From Saccharopolyspora hirsuta (GTDB taxonomy: Bacteria > Actinomycetota > Actinomycetes > Mycobacteriales > Pseudonocardiaceae), in the NCBI RefSeq assembly GCF_008630535.1, contig NZ_VWPH01000008.1:62001-126000 (forward strand): DNA of 64,000 bases, given 5' to 3'. Each line of letters starts with the position of its first letter. Position 1 is the stretch's first letter. Below the pieces are notes generated by a model. The model was not told where the DNA came from. It saw only the letters and a program-made list of their open reading frames with translations, and did no database searches. Made by a program: the position numbers and the translations under genes. Shown here one piece after another: positions 16,562-27,386 of this stretch.

Positions 16562-17146
16562 GTGCGCGTGCTGGGAGTCGACCCCGGACTGACCCGCTGC
16601 GGGCTCGGCGTGGTCGACGGGGGGCGCGGGCGGTCGGTCACGCCCGTCGCCGTCGGGGTGGCGCGCACCCCGCCGGAGGACGAGCTGCCGTCGCGGTTGC
16701 GCGCGGTGGCCGACGAGGTCGAGCGGTGGATGGACCTGCACCGGCCCGAGGTGGTGGCCATCGAGCGGGTGTTCAGCCAGCACAACGTGCGCACCGTGAT
16801 GGGCACGGCGCAGGTCTCCGGCGTCGTGGCGCTGCTGGCCGCGCGGCGCGGCCTGCCGGTCGCCTTCCACACGCCCAGCGAGGTCAAGGCCGCCATCAGC
16901 GGGTCCGGCCGGGCGGACAAGAAGCAGGTCACCACCATGATCACCAAGATCCTGGGGCTGGCCGCCGCGCCCAAACCGGCCGACGCCGCGGACGCGCTGG
17001 CGCTGGCCGTCTGCCACCTGTGGCGCGCGCCGATGGCCAACCGGCTGGCCCAGGCGGAGGCCAAGGCCGCTGAGCTCGCGCGCAACCACCGGGCGCGGCT
17101 CAAGGCGGCCGCGAAAGCCACCGGAGGACGCGATGCGCGCGGCTGA
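16562..17146 (+). CDS. ruvC: Holliday-junction resolvase RuvC
   Basis: 194-aa endonuclease that cuts Holliday junctions loaded by RuvAB. All four catalytic acids are visible: D7 (GVDPG), E68 (AIERVF), D141 and D144 ([14 protein letters not shown]). GTG 16562 follows GGCAGGTGG. First gene of the ruvCAB cluster and preceded by a LexA box, so SOS-induced. Confidence 0.96.
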   Translation: MRVLGVDPGLTRCGLGVVDGGRGRSVTPVAVGVARTPPEDELPSRLRAVADEVERWMDLHRPEVVAIERVFSQHNVRTVMGTAQVSGVVALLAARRGLPVAFHTPSEVKAAISGSGRADKKQVTTMITKILGLAAAPKPADAADALALAVCHLWRAPMANRLAQAEAKAAELARNHRARLKAAAKATGGRDARG

Positions 17147-17207
17147 AGCGATGCCGCGCGGCGGCGCGGGCGAAGACGAACGTTCCGGCACGAGGAGGAG
17201 TTGACCG

Positions 17208-17804
17208 ATGATCTCCACGGTGCGAGGTCCGGTGCTGTCCATCGGACTGGACCACGCCGTGATCGAAGTCGGCGGCGTGGGCATGGCGGTGCACGCCACC
17301 CCGGCCACGCTGGCCGGGCTGCGGCGCGGCGAGGAGTCCCGGCTGTGGACGTCGCTGATCGTCCGCGAGGACTCGCTGACCCTCTACGGCTTCGCCGACG
17401 CGGAGTCCCGCGACCTGTTCGTGCTGCTGCAGACGGCCTCCGGGGTCGGCCCGCGGCTCGCGCTGGCCGCGCTCGCGGTGCTCTCGCCCGACCAGCTCAG
17501 CCACGCCCTGGCCGACGGCAACCTCACGGTGCTCACCCAGGTCCCCGGCATCGGCAAGAAGAGCGCGGAGCGGTTGATCCTGGAGCTGCGCGACAAGGTC
17601 GGCGTGGTGGCCGGGGTGGCCGAACCGGCCGCGACGGTGGACCGCGGCCGGGTGCGCTCGGAGGTCTCCGAGGCGCTGGTGGGCCTGGGCTTCTCGGCCA
17701 AGCAGGCGGAGCAGAGCGTCGAGGCGGTGCTGGCGGCGGGCAACGGCGACCTGGACACCTCGGCGGTGCTGCGCAAGGCGCTGGCCGCCCTCGGCCCGAA
17801 GTGA
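17208..17804 (+). CDS. ruvA: Holliday-junction DNA helicase subunit RuvA
   Basis: 198-aa junction-binding subunit that recruits RuvB. Domain I is the N-terminal OB fold ([13 protein letters not shown]), domain II holds two helix-hairpin-helix motifs ([10 protein letters not shown] and [12 protein letters not shown]), and domain III is the C-terminal three-helix module ([17 protein letters not shown]). GAGGAG precedes ATG 17208. Confidence 0.96.
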   Translation: MISTVRGPVLSIGLDHAVIEVGGVGMAVHATPATLAGLRRGEESRLWTSLIVREDSLTLYGFADAESRDLFVLLQTASGVGPRLALAALAVLSPDQLSHALADGNLTVLTQVPGIGKKSAERLILELRDKVGVVAGVAEPAATVDRGRVRSEVSEALVGLGFSAKQAEQSVEAVLAAGNGDLDTSAVLRKALAALGPK

Positions 17805-17926
17805 GGTGGTGCGGGTGGCGCCTGCTGCGGGATCGCAGACTTGTGCACGACCGCTGACCGCGGTCGCCGCTTCGGAGGACGAACCGGGAACCGGGTTCGA
17901 GGACACGCACTAGGAGACGGGCTCAG

Positions 17927-18991
<1,065 letters not shown>

Positions 18992-19398
18992 CCCAACGGT
19001 GACAAAACGCCGATACCGTGTGCGGGAACCTGCCGCCGGATCCCTTCGTTGCGGTAGGGGTGGCGGAAGCTCGGGCGCCTGCCCGGCCCCGGTTCGCCGG
19101 GTGGGTGCGGAGAAGCCGCCGCAACAACAGAAGACCGGTTCAAGACCAGGTGCCGGGGTGCTGCTCCGCCTCCGCCGCGTGACGTTATCCTCCTCACGTC
19201 TCGTTCGGTGCCTATCGGACGGGTCGTGCGCGGCACGGCAGGCGCGGACCCGCCCCGGCGGGCCGCGGAGGCCCTCCCGACTCAGCGGGAGAGCTCGTCG
19301 ACCCGAGTTGACCTGGCACACTGGGGCTTGAACATCCGAACAATTCGGGCGCAGTACTGCGAGGGCTGGGCCCCGAAGCGTCCGCTGAACGGAGCACG
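18992..19398 (+). promoter_or_regulatory. Gap before yajC: candidate promoters
   Basis: No gene seen in 407 bp. The best promoter is TTGACC (19308-19313), 16-nt spacer, GAACAT (19330-19335), which leaves a leader of about 57 nt. A second -10-like TATCCT lies at 19186-19191 without a -35. This separates the Sec genes from ruvCAB. Confidence 0.4.
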
Positions 19399-19773
19399 AT
19401 GGACCTCAACTCCCTGATTCTCCCGCTGCTGATCGTCCTGCTGGCGGTGCCGCTGTTCCTGCAGGCGCGCAAGCAGAAGCGCGCGATGGCGGAGCAGCAG
19501 AAGCTGCAGAACTCGATCGCCCCCGGCGACCGGGTGATGACCACCTCCGGTGTGTTCGGCACCGTCGTGGCCACCAGCGACGACACCATCGACCTGGAGC
19601 TGGCCCCGGGCATGACCACCACCTGGGTGCGCCAGGCGGTCCGCGAGAAGGTCACCACCGACGACGCCCCGGCCGCGGCGGAGGTCAAGGACGAGACCCC
19701 GGCGGAGACCCCGGTCGAGACCGAGTCGAAGGCCGAGGTCGCCGAGCCGATCGAGCAGCAGAAGACCAACTGA
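19399..19773 (+). CDS. yajC: Preprotein translocase accessory subunit YajC
   Basis: 124-aa single-pass membrane protein that associates with SecDF. One N-terminal membrane helix (about residues 5-22) is followed by basic RKQKR and the conserved IAPGDRVMTTSGVFGTV. The C-terminal 40 residues are an acidic tail rich in Glu, Pro and Ala. ATG 19399 is preceded by GAACGGAGC. Conserved neighbour of secD. Confidence 0.93.
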   Translation: MDLNSLILPLLIVLLAVPLFLQARKQKRAMAEQQKLQNSIAPGDRVMTTSGVFGTVVATSDDTIDLELAPGMTTTWVRQAVREKVTTDDAPAAAEVKDETPAETPVETESKAEVAEPIEQQKTN

Positions 19774-20112
19774 CGACGGGTGGGAGCCCGCACCGGGGCC
19801 GCGCGGCCCCGCGGCGGGCCGTCGCCCACCAGGTAGCGACGCGGGCACCGGACAGCGCTTCCGGGCCCGCGTCCGTGCGTGATCGCTGATCGACGCACGG
19901 TCGCCACCCGGTGCGGTGAGGACCGTGCCGGGCCTGTCAAACTGAACCGTGGTGCCGCCGCCTCCCGGGGCGGGGCACCCGAACCACCCGCGGGTGCTCA
20001 GACGTTCTCTCGGGGACCACCGCTGTCCCGTCCCGAGAGAGCGGCCGAGGTTCCGCCGGGTGCGCGCCTGCGCAACACCACCGCTTCCAGACCGGACAGG
20101 AGAACGAACGCC
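19774..20112 (+). other. Gap between yajC and secD: two hairpins
   Basis: No gene seen. An 18-bp palindrome CGGGGCC-GCGC-GGCCCCG (19794-19811) lies 20 nt after the yajC stop and could attenuate read-through into secD. An 8-bp inverted repeat CCGTGCGT/ACGCACGG (19873-19880 / 19893-19900) follows. The secD frame stays open back to 19879, but without an initiation signal. Confidence 0.4.
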
Positions 20113-21675
20113 GTGGCACCTCCGGCCGGGCAGATCCGCCCAGGGCGTTATCTCGCGATCTTCACGCTGATCGTGGCTGCCCTGTACTCGCTGGTGTTCT
20201 TCACCGGTGACGGCAAGCCGTACCCGAAGCTCGGGATCGACCTCCAGGGCGGCACCCGGGTGACGCTCACCGCGCGCACCCTGGACGGCCGACCGCCCAG
20301 CACCGAGGCGCTGAACCAGGCCCGGCAGATCATCGAGACCCGCGTCAACGGCATGGGCGTGAGCGGGTCCGAGGTCACCCGGGACGGCAACAACCTGGTC
20401 ATCACGGTGCCCGGCGAGGGCAGCGAGGAGGCCAAGCAGCTGGGGCAGACCGCGGAGCTGAACTTCCGCAAGGTCACCAGCGCGGTGCCGGTGCAGGCGC
20501 CGCCGCCCGCGGGCACCACGCCGCAGGCCGCGCACCAGCAGCAGCCCGGTGACCAGCAGCGCGAGATCGAAGAGGCCAAGCGCACCCGGCAGAGCACCGA
20601 CCCGAACGTGCAGATGCAGGCGCTGCAGGCGCTGAACTGCTCGGCCGACGACCCGCTGCGCGGCAACGACGACCCGAAGCTGCCGCTGGTCGCCTGCGAC
20701 CGCGAGGGCAAGTACAAGTACCTGCTGGAGCCGTCGTTCCTGCCGGGCCGCGAGGTCGCCAACGCGCAGGCCGTGCCGCCGAACCCGGCGCAGGGCCAGC
20801 CGGGCTGGACGGTGAACCTGGACTTCAAGAGCGAGGGCGCCAAGATCTGGGCCGACTTCACCTCCGCCAACGTCGGCCAGCAGGCCGCGTTCGTGCTGGA
20901 CAGCGAGGTCGTCTCGGCCCCGACCATCCAGGCGGCGCTGCTCGGCGGCAACGCGCAGATCACCGGCCAGTTCAACCAGCAGAGCGCGACCGACCTGGCG
21001 GACATCCTCAAGTACGGCTCGCTGCCGCTGGCCTTCGACCAGTCCGAGGCCGAGACGGTCTCCGCGACGCTCGGCGTGGCCTCCCTGGAGGCCGGGCTGA
21101 TCGCCGGTGGCATCGGCCTGCTGCTGGTGGCGGTGTACTGCCTGGCCTACTACCGGCTGCTGGGCATCCTGACCATCCTGTCGCTGGTGCTGTCCGGCGG
21201 CGTGGTCTACGCGGTGCTGGTGCTGCTGGGCCGCTGGGTCGGGTTCACCCTCGACCTGGCCGGTGTCGCCGGTTTCATCATCGCCATCGGCATCACCGCC
21301 GACTCGTTCATCGTGTTCTTCGAACGGCTCAAGGACGAGATCCGCGAGGGCCGCACCTTCCGGTCGGCCGTGCCGCGCGCCTGGACGCGGGCGCGGCGCA
21401 CGATCCTGTCCGCCGACGCGGTCAGCTTCCTGGCCGCCGCGGTGCTCTACGTGCTGGCCGTCGGCCAGGTGAAGGGCTTCGCGTTCACGCTGGGCATGTC
21501 CACCGTGCTGGACCTCGTGGTGGTCTTCCTCGTCACCCACCCGCTGGTGGCGCTGGCCTCGAAGAGCAAGTTCCTGTCCAAGCCGTCGGTCTCCGGCCTG
21601 GGTGCGGTGCAGCGCCTCGGTAACCAGAACCGAGCAGCCCGCAAGGCCGCCGCGACCACCGCCAAGGAGGCGTGA
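20113..21675 (+). CDS. secD: Protein translocase subunit SecD
   Basis: 520-aa RND-like membrane protein that with SecF uses the proton gradient to help late steps of Sec export. First membrane helix at about residues 13-30, then the periplasmic domain with GIDLQGGTRV and a Gln/Pro-rich insertion (about 130-165), then five C-terminal helices with AGFIIAIGITADSFIVFFERLKDE. GTG 20113 is chosen for the ACAGGAG 9 to 15 nt upstream and for normal length. It overlaps the secF start region. Confidence 0.95.
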   Translation: MAPPAGQIRPGRYLAIFTLIVAALYSLVFFTGDGKPYPKLGIDLQGGTRVTLTARTLDGRPPSTEALNQARQIIETRVNGMGVSGSEVTRDGNNLVITVPGEGSEEAKQLGQTAELNFRKVTSAVPVQAPPPAGTTPQAAHQQQPGDQQREIEEAKRTRQSTDPNVQMQALQALNCSADDPLRGNDDPKLPLVACDREGKYKYLLEPSFLPGREVANAQAVPPNPAQGQPGWTVNLDFKSEGAKIWADFTSANVGQQAAFVLDSEVVSAPTIQAALLGGNAQITGQFNQQSATDLADILKYGSLPLAFDQSEAETVSATLGVASLEAGLIAGGIGLLLVAVYCLAYYRLLGILTILSLVLSGGVVYAVLVLLGRWVGFTLDLAGVAGFIIAIGITADSFIVFFERLKDEIREGRTFRSAVPRAWTRARRTILSADAVSFLAAAVLYVLAVGQVKGFAFTLGMSTVLDLVVVFLVTHPLVALASKSKFLSKPSVSGLGAVQRLGNQNRAARKAAATTAKEA

Positions 21676-21677
21676 AG

Positions 21678-22844
21678 GTGACGACTCCAGGTACCGAGGG
21701 CACCCGCCGCGAGAGCGTCTTCCACCGCCTCTACGTCGGGACCGGGGCCTTCGACATCGTCGGCAAGCGCGCCCGGTGGTACGTCTCGCTGGGCCTGCTG
21801 GTGCTGGTGTGCATCGGTTCGATCGGGTTCAAGGGCTTCAACCTCGGCATCGACTTCGAGGGCGGCACCAAGCTGCAGATGCCCGCGGTCGGTGCGCAGG
21901 GCCCGATCGAGGTCAACCGCGTGCAGGACGCGTTCCAGGAGGCGGTGGGGCACCGGGCCGAGACCGTGCAGGTCGTCGGCACCGGCGCCAACCAGACCAT
22001 CCAGATCCGCACCGAGTCGCTGAACGCCGAGCAGGTGGGCGCGGTCAAGCAGACGCTGTTCACCGAGCTGCAGCCGCTGGACGCCCAGGGGCGGCCGAGC
22101 CAGCAGGTGATCAGCGACAGCGCGGTCAGCGGCACCTGGGGCGGTGAGATCACCCAGCAGGCGCTGATCGCGCTAGGCGTGTTCCTGGTGCTGGTCACCG
22201 TCTTCCTGGCGTTCTACTTCGAGAAGTGGATGGCGGTGGCGGCGCTGATCGCGCTGCTGCACGACGTCGTGGTGACAGCGGGCGTCTACTCGCTGATCGG
22301 CTTCGAGGTCACGCCCAGCACCGTGATCGGTCTGCTGACCATCCTCGGCTTCTCGCTCTACGACACCGTGGTGGTCTTCGACAAGGTCAAGGAGAACACC
22401 CGCGGGCTGCTCGGGCTGACCCGCCGCACCTACCCGGAGGCGGCGAACCTGGCGGTCAACCAGACGCTGATGCGCTCCATCAACACCTCGGTCATCGCGC
22501 TGCTGCCGGTGGGCGGGCTGCTGGTGGTCGGTGCCGGGATGCTCGGCGTCGGCATGCTGCGCGACCTGGCGCTGGTCCAGCTGGTCGGCATGCTCGCCGG
22601 CGTGATCTCGTCGATCCTGCTGGCCACGCCGCTGCTGGTGGACTTCAAGATGCGCGAGCCGAAGTACCGCGAGCACGCGGCCAAGGTGGAGGCGCGCCGC
22701 GAGCGCGCTGCGGCCAAGGCAGCCGGGGAGGACGTGCCGGAGGAAGCGCCGAAGCAGACGGTCAGCGCGGGCGCGGGCACGCAGCGGCGGCCGAGCCGCC
22801 CGGCGGGCAAGTCCGGTCGTCCCACCGGGAAGCGGCGCCGATGA
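21678..22844 (+). CDS. secF: Protein translocase subunit SecF
   Basis: 388-aa partner of SecD. First helix at about 30-50, GIDFEGGTKLQM in the extracytoplasmic part, then helices with TILGFSLYDTVVVFDKVKENTRG and the NTSVIALLPVGGLL segment. AAGGAGG at 21664-21670 is 7 nt from GTG 21678 but only 1 nt from the GTG at 21672, so 21678 is preferred. The C-terminal tail is basic and disordered. The stop overlaps apt (ATGA). Confidence 0.95.
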   Translation: MTTPGTEGTRRESVFHRLYVGTGAFDIVGKRARWYVSLGLLVLVCIGSIGFKGFNLGIDFEGGTKLQMPAVGAQGPIEVNRVQDAFQEAVGHRAETVQVVGTGANQTIQIRTESLNAEQVGAVKQTLFTELQPLDAQGRPSQQVISDSAVSGTWGGEITQQALIALGVFLVLVTVFLAFYFEKWMAVAALIALLHDVVVTAGVYSLIGFEVTPSTVIGLLTILGFSLYDTVVVFDKVKENTRGLLGLTRRTYPEAANLAVNQTLMRSINTSVIALLPVGGLLVVGAGMLGVGMLRDLALVQLVGMLAGVISSILLATPLLVDFKMREPKYREHAAKVEARRERAAAKAAGEDVPEEAPKQTVSAGAGTQRRPSRPAGKSGRPTGKRRR

Positions 22845-23395
22845 CGGAGCAGCCGACGGTCCAGGTCGCCGACACCTCCGACCTGGCGCTGCGGCGCGCG
22901 GCGGAGCTGATCCGCGAGGTGCCGGACTTCCCCGAGCCGGGTGTGCTCTTCCGCGACATCAGCCCGATGCTGGCCGACCGCGCCGGGCTGCACGCGGTGG
23001 TCTCGGCGCTGGGCCGGGACTGCGAGTTCGACGTGGTCGCCGGGGTCGAGGCGCGCGGCTTCCTGGTGGGGGCCGCGGTCGCGCAGGCCTACGGCACCGG
23101 GGTGATCGGGCTGCGCAAGCCCGGCAAGCTGCCGGTGGTCGCCGACCGCGTGAGCTACACGCTGGAGTACGGCCAGGCGACCCTGGAGCTGCCCGCGGAC
23201 ACCCTCCGGGCGGGGCAGCGCGTGCTGATCGTGGACGACGTGCTCGCCACCGGCGGCACGCTGGGCGCGGCCTGCCGACTGGTGCGGCAGGCCGGTGCGG
23301 AGGTCGCGGCCGCGGCGGTGGTGCTGGAGCTCACCGCGCTGGAGGGCCGCGACAAGATCATGGGCGAGGAGGTCCGGGCGCTCCTCCAGGCCTGA
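22841..23395 (+). CDS. apt: Adenine phosphoribosyltransferase
   Basis: 184-aa purine-salvage enzyme: adenine plus PRPP gives AMP. The PRPP-binding motif is VLIVDDVLATGGTLGA, with PDFPEPGVLFRDISPML and GVEARGFLVGAAVA upstream. ATG 22841 overlaps the secF stop. The secDF-apt-rel order is conserved. Confidence 0.95.
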   Translation: MTEQPTVQVADTSDLALRRAAELIREVPDFPEPGVLFRDISPMLADRAGLHAVVSALGRDCEFDVVAGVEARGFLVGAAVAQAYGTGVIGLRKPGKLPVVADRVSYTLEYGQATLELPADTLRAGQRVLIVDDVLATGGTLGAACRLVRQAGAEVAAAAVVLELTALEGRDKIMGEEVRALLQA

Positions 23396-23660
23396 CCCGG
23401 TGGGAGTCGTCCGGTACCCGACGTGGTGGGGGATCGCAACACCAGGGGATGAACGGTGCGGCGATTTCCCCTGGATGCCCGCCCGGTGCCACCTGCTCCG
23501 GTGATCGGTCGGGGTGAAGTCGCGCGGTCGATCGACTGCGCCAGGTGACCGCTGGGCGTATCACAACCGCACCAGGGAAGGTCCGTAGCCCCGATGGCGT
23601 TATTCTCAGTGTCCGGGTCCGCGGACCTGGGAACGCAACACCTGATCCCGGGAGCGTGCG
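23396..23660 (+). promoter_or_regulatory. apt-rel gap: hairpin and candidate rel promoter
   Basis: CCAGGGGA/TCCCCTGG (23442-23449 / 23467-23474) with a 17-nt loop may end the apt transcript. TATTCT (23601-23606) fits a -10 for rel; a perfect palindrome GGTCCGCGGACC (23616-23627) would then lie at the very 5' end of the rel leader, a place where a hairpin or bound protein could act. No -35 is clear. Confidence 0.4.
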
Positions 23661-25979
23661 GTGAGCCAACACGTCGAATCCCCAGCGTCGGCAGCCGACC
23701 CGGTTGCCGAGCCGCGACCGGCGTCGGCGACCCGTCGCGTCCGAGCCCGGCTGGCCAGGAAGATCACCGCGCAGCGGGCCGCCCAGGTCAAGCAGGTGCT
23801 CGAACCGCTGGCCGCGGTGCACCGCGAGCTGCACCCGCAGGCCGACCTGGGGCTGCTGCAGCGCGCCTACGACGTCGCCGAGGCCAAGCACCGCACCCAG
23901 AAGCGCAAGTCCGGCGACCCCTACATCACGCACCCGCTGGCGGTCGCCACCATCCTCGCCGAGCTCGGCATGGACACCACCACGCTGGTGGCGGGCCTGC
24001 TGCACGACACCGTCGAGGACACCGACTACTCGCTGGACAAGCTCGCCGGTGACTTCGGCGACGAGGTCGCGCACCTGGTCGACGGGGTCACCAAGCTGGA
24101 CAAGGTCAAGCTGGGCGCGGCGGCGGAGGCCGAGACCATCCGCAAGATGATCATCGCGATGGCCCGCGACCCGCGGGTGCTGGTGATCAAGCTGGCCGAC
24201 CGGCTGCACAACATGCGCACCATGCGGTTCCTGCCGCCGGAGAAGCAGGCCCGCAAGGCCCGCGAGACCCTCGAGGTGCTGGCCCCGCTGGCGCACCGGC
24301 TGGGCATGGCGACGATCAAGTGGGAGCTGGAGGACCTGGCCTTCGCCATCCTGCAGCCCAAGAAGTACGACGAGATCGTGCGCCTGGTCGCCAACCGGGC
24401 CCCGTCCCGCGACACCTACCTGCGCACCGTGATCGACGAGCTGTCCCACCAGCTCGACACCGCGCGGCTGGCCGCGAAGGTCGAGGGCCGCCCCAAGCAC
24501 TACTACTCGATCCACCAGAAGATGATCGTCCGGGGCCGCGACTTCGACGACATCCACGACCTGGTGGGCGTGCGGATACTGGTCGACGAGGTCCGCGACT
24601 GCTACGCGGCGATGGGCGTGGTGCACGCGCTGTGGCAGCCGATGCCGGGCCGCTTCAAGGACTACATCGCCCAGCCCCGCTTCGGCGTCTACCAGTCGCT
24701 GCACACCACGGTGATCGGCCCCGAGGGCAAGCCGCTGGAGGTGCAGATCCGCACCCACGAGATGCACCGCACCGCCGAGTACGGCATCGCGGCGCACTGG
24801 CGGTACAAGGAGACCAAGGGGCGCAACGGCAGCGGCGGGCAGTCGGCCGTCGAGGTCGACGAGATGGCGTGGATGCGGCAGCTGCTCGACTGGCAGCGGG
24901 AGGCCGCCGACCCGGGCGAGTTCCTGGAGTCGCTGCGCTACGACCTGGCGACCCGGGAGATCTTCGTCTTCACCCCGAAGGGCGACGTGATCACGCTGCC
25001 GTCGGGGTCGACGCCGGTGGACTTCGCCTACGCGGTGCACACCGAGGTCGGCCACCGCTGCATCGGCGCGCGCGTCAACGGCCGGTTGGTGGCCCTGGAG
25101 CGCAAGCTGGAGAACGGCGAGGTCGTCGAGATCTTCACCTCCAAGGCGGAGGGCTCGGGCCCGAGCCGGGACTGGCTGTCGTTCGTGGCCTCGCCGCGGG
25201 CCAAGGCCAAGATCAAGCAGTGGTTCGCCAAGGAGCGCCGCGAGGAGGCGATCGAGTCCGGCAAGGAGCTGATCGCCAAGGAGATCCGCCGCCTCGGCCT
25301 GCCGGTCCAGCGGCTGGTGTCCGCGGAGACCCTCGGCGCGGTGGCCCGCGAACTGCACTACGTCGACGTCACGGGGCTGTACGCGGCGGTGGGGGAGAAG
25401 CAGCTCTCCGCGCAGCACCTGGTGCAGCGGCTGGTGGCGTTCATCGGCGGCCCGGAGCAGGCGGCGGACGAGATCGCGGAGCGGTCGACGCCGTCGACGC
25501 TGCGCGGCAAGCGCCGCAGCAGCGGCGACTCGGGCGTGGTGGTCAAGGACGCCGGTGACGTGTGGGCGAAGCTCGCCCGCTGCTGCACGCCGGTGCCCGG
25601 CGACGAGATCCTGGGCTTCGTGACCCGCGGCGGCTGGGTCAGCGTGCACCGCACGGACTGCACCAACGCCGACGACCTGCGCCGGACGCCGGAGCGGCTG
25701 GTCGACGTGTACTGGGCGCCGTCGGCGTCCTCGGTGTTCCTGGTGGCGATCCAGGTGGAGGCCCTGGACCGGCACCGCCTGCTCTCCGACGTCACGAAGG
25801 TGCTGGCCGACGAGCGGGTGAACATCCTGTCGGCCTCGGTGACGACCTCGAAGGACCGGGTGGCGGTCAGCCGCTTCTCGTTCGAGATGGGCGACCCCAA
25901 GCACCTGGGCCACGTCCTCAAGGCGGTCCGCAACATCGAAGGCGTCTACGACGTCTACCGCGTCACCTCCGCCACCTGA
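23661..25979 (+). CDS. relA: Bifunctional (p)ppGpp synthetase/hydrolase
   Basis: 772-aa Rel protein controlling the stringent response. Order: HD hydrolase domain ([37 protein letters not shown]), synthetase domain ([26 protein letters not shown]), TGS domain ([24 protein letters not shown]), zinc-finger region ([21 protein letters not shown]) and C-terminal ACT. The catalytic loop reads RFKD, the charge pattern of bifunctional enzymes, and the HD residues are intact, so it should both make and degrade (p)ppGpp. GTG 23661 is preceded by GGGAGCG. Convergent with the cyclophilin gene, with repeat copy 2 between. Confidence 0.96.
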   Translation: MSQHVESPASAADPVAEPRPASATRRVRARLARKITAQRAAQVKQVLEPLAAVHRELHPQADLGLLQRAYDVAEAKHRTQKRKSGDPYITHPLAVATILAELGMDTTTLVAGLLHDTVEDTDYSLDKLAGDFGDEVAHLVDGVTKLDKVKLGAAAEAETIRKMIIAMARDPRVLVIKLADRLHNMRTMRFLPPEKQARKARETLEVLAPLAHRLGMATIKWELEDLAFAILQPKKYDEIVRLVANRAPSRDTYLRTVIDELSHQLDTARLAAKVEGRPKHYYSIHQKMIVRGRDFDDIHDLVGVRILVDEVRDCYAAMGVVHALWQPMPGRFKDYIAQPRFGVYQSLHTTVIGPEGKPLEVQIRTHEMHRTAEYGIAAHWRYKETKGRNGSGGQSAVEVDEMAWMRQLLDWQREAADPGEFLESLRYDLATREIFVFTPKGDVITLPSGSTPVDFAYAVHTEVGHRCIGARVNGRLVALERKLENGEVVEIFTSKAEGSGPSRDWLSFVASPRAKAKIKQWFAKERREEAIESGKELIAKEIRRLGLPVQRLVSAETLGAVARELHYVDVTGLYAAVGEKQLSAQHLVQRLVAFIGGPEQAADEIAERSTPSTLRGKRRSSGDSGVVVKDAGDVWAKLARCCTPVPGDEILGFVTRGGWVSVHRTDCTNADDLRRTPERLVDVYWAPSASSVFLVAIQVEALDRHRLLSDVTKVLADERVNILSASVTTSKDRVAVSRFSFEMGDPKHLGHVLKAVRNIEGVYDVYRVTSAT

Positions 25980-26017
25980 CGGACCTCCGACTCCGCGCAC
26001 TGGCGTCGTGCGAACGT

Positions 26018-26324
26018 GCAGTTTCCATTGAGGTTTTTCCAACCTCGTTCTGCGTGGCGGTGCCGGTGGCGGAACCTCAGCGCCCGCCTGGCTGTGGGTG
26101 CCCTGACTTATGTATGGCCAATACACGGCGTCAGGGGTCGTCCTCGCCAGGCGAACGCTGAGAACCCGCGGCGGTGCGAGTTGCGAGGGTGGGTTATGCG
26201 CCTGCGGCGCATGCCGAGCGGTGCAGTTCGCCCTTCGCAGCTGCGGTCCACGGGCAGGATGAAAAAGGCTCATTGAAACTGCGATCCCTCGTGGGTGGGA
26301 TTTGCAGTTTCAATTGAAACTGCG
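26018..26324 (-). repeat. Structured dispersed repeat, copy 2
   Basis: Inverted relative to copies 1 and 3, in the gap between convergent rel and cyclophilin genes. The core is 26018-26282. Its main hairpin is CCCTGAC/GTCAGGG (26101-26107 / 26130-26136), with the apical TGTAT/ATACA stem retained. The palindrome beyond the core is GCAGTTTCAATTGAAACTGC (26304-26323), perfect over 20 bp; the outer GATTTC hairpin of the other copies is absent. The variable segment beside the ATGCGCC/GGCGCAT hairpin is about 10 nt shorter than in copy 1. No direct target duplication is visible at the ends. Confidence 0.85.
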
Positions 26325-26347
26325 GCCCGGGCCTCTGGGCACGCGAA

Positions 26348-26375
26348 AGGGGCGCCGCCCGAAGGCGACGCCCCT
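26348..26375 (-). terminator. Terminator hairpin of the cyclophilin gene
   Basis: Stem of AGGGGCG/CGCCCCT extended by four further pairs after one mismatch, closed by a CGAA tetraloop. It starts 11 nt beyond the cyclophilin stop. Confidence 0.75.
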
Positions 26376-26385
26376 GCGCAACGGG

Positions 26386-27222
26386 TCAGGCCTGGACTTC
26401 GACCTTCTCGAAGTTGACCGGCTTGTTCGGCTTGCCGCCGCCCGGCGACGGCTCGTACGCGCCGTCGTCACCGGCGCGGGCGACGTCGTCGATGACCTTC
26501 AGGCCCTCTTCGGAGATCGTGCCGAACACGGTGTAGTCCGGGGACAGCGGCGCCTCGCCGAAGACCATGAAGAACTGGCTTCCGTTGGTGTTCGGCCCGG
26601 CGTTGGCCATCGCCAGGTAGCCGCGGCCGTACTGCAGCTCCGGGAAGGTCTCGTCGTCGAAGGCGTAGCCCGGACCGCCGCTGCCGGAACCGGACGGGTC
26701 GCCGCACTGCAGCATCTGCAGGCCGGAGGTGCCGATCCGGTGGCAGGACGTGCCGTCGTAGAAGCCCTGCTTGGCCAGGTTGATGAAGCTGTTCACGGTG
26801 CACGGCGCCAGCGACCGGTCCAGGGTCAGCGGGATCGCGCCCTGGTTGGTGTTGATGGTGGCCTGCACGGTGCCCTTGGACGACACCTCGCCGTTGGCCG
26901 GGGGCTGCACCGGCTTGCTGGGTGCCTTGCCGTCGGGCCGGTACTGGCAGGAGACCGGGTCCGCCAGCGGCGTCGGCCGCTTCGGCGGCGGCGCGAGCTC
27001 GGTGGGGATCTGGATGCCCGGCTGCGCCTGCGGCGTCTCCTGCTGGGCGGTGTCGTCGCTGGTGCGGGTGAAGTAGAAGACGCCCGCCACGACCGCGATG
27101 ACCAAGACGATCGTCGCGCCGATGGTGATCGTCCGGCGCCGCTTGGCCTGCGCTTCCCGGCGCTCCATCTGGCGTTCGAGCTTCCGCTTGGCCGCCTGGC
27201 GACGTTGCTCGTTGCTGGGCAC
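26386..27222 (-). CDS. ppiB: Membrane-anchored cyclophilin-type peptidyl-prolyl isomerase
   Basis: 278-aa protein: a strongly basic cytoplasmic N-terminus (1-31), one membrane helix (about 32-50), a Pro/Gln-rich linker and an extracytoplasmic cyclophilin domain (about 115-277). The domain carries FYDGTSCHRIG, MLQCGDPSGSGSGGPGYAFDDE and NAGPNTNGSQFF. It should speed proline isomerisation in exported proteins. GTG 27222 is preceded by GGGGAGGG. Orthologous in position to Rv2582, convergent with rel. Confidence 0.92.
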   Translation of the reverse strand: MPSNEQRRQAAKRKLERQMERREAQAKRRRTITIGATIVLVIAVVAGVFYFTRTSDDTAQQETPQAQPGIQIPTELAPPPKRPTPLADPVSCQYRPDGKAPSKPVQPPANGEVSSKGTVQATINTNQGAIPLTLDRSLAPCTVNSFINLAKQGFYDGTSCHRIGTSGLQMLQCGDPSGSGSGGPGYAFDDETFPELQYGRGYLAMANAGPNTNGSQFFMVFGEAPLSPDYTVFGTISEEGLKVIDDVARAGDDGAYEPSPGGGKPNKPVNFEKVEVQA

Positions 27223-27264
27223 CTGCTCCCTCCCCGGAATCGGTGAACCTGATGTTGTCCGGCG

Positions 27265-27332
27265 AGTTTATGGGGTGCCCCGGCGGCGCTTCCTGAGAGC
27301 CCGGGAGGCGCGCGCGGCCGGGACGATAACCT
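27265..27332. promoter_or_regulatory. Divergent -10 elements between cyclophilin and glyoxalase II genes
   Basis: Leftward: TAAACT (minus strand, 27270-27265), about 40 nt before the cyclophilin start. Rightward: TAACCT (27327-27332), 55 nt before the metallo-hydrolase start. Both fit TANNNT; neither has a clear -35. Confidence 0.4.
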
Positions 27333-27386
27333 GGAGGCCGACCGACCCGCGCCATCGGGTGTCGCCGCAACGAAAGGTCGCTCTTC

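Noticed and set aside
26268..26324. ATTGAAAC motifs resembling the 3' end of CRISPR repeats
   Set aside because: They occur as inverted ends and palindromes of the dispersed element, not as direct repeats with regular spacers, and no cas gene is present.
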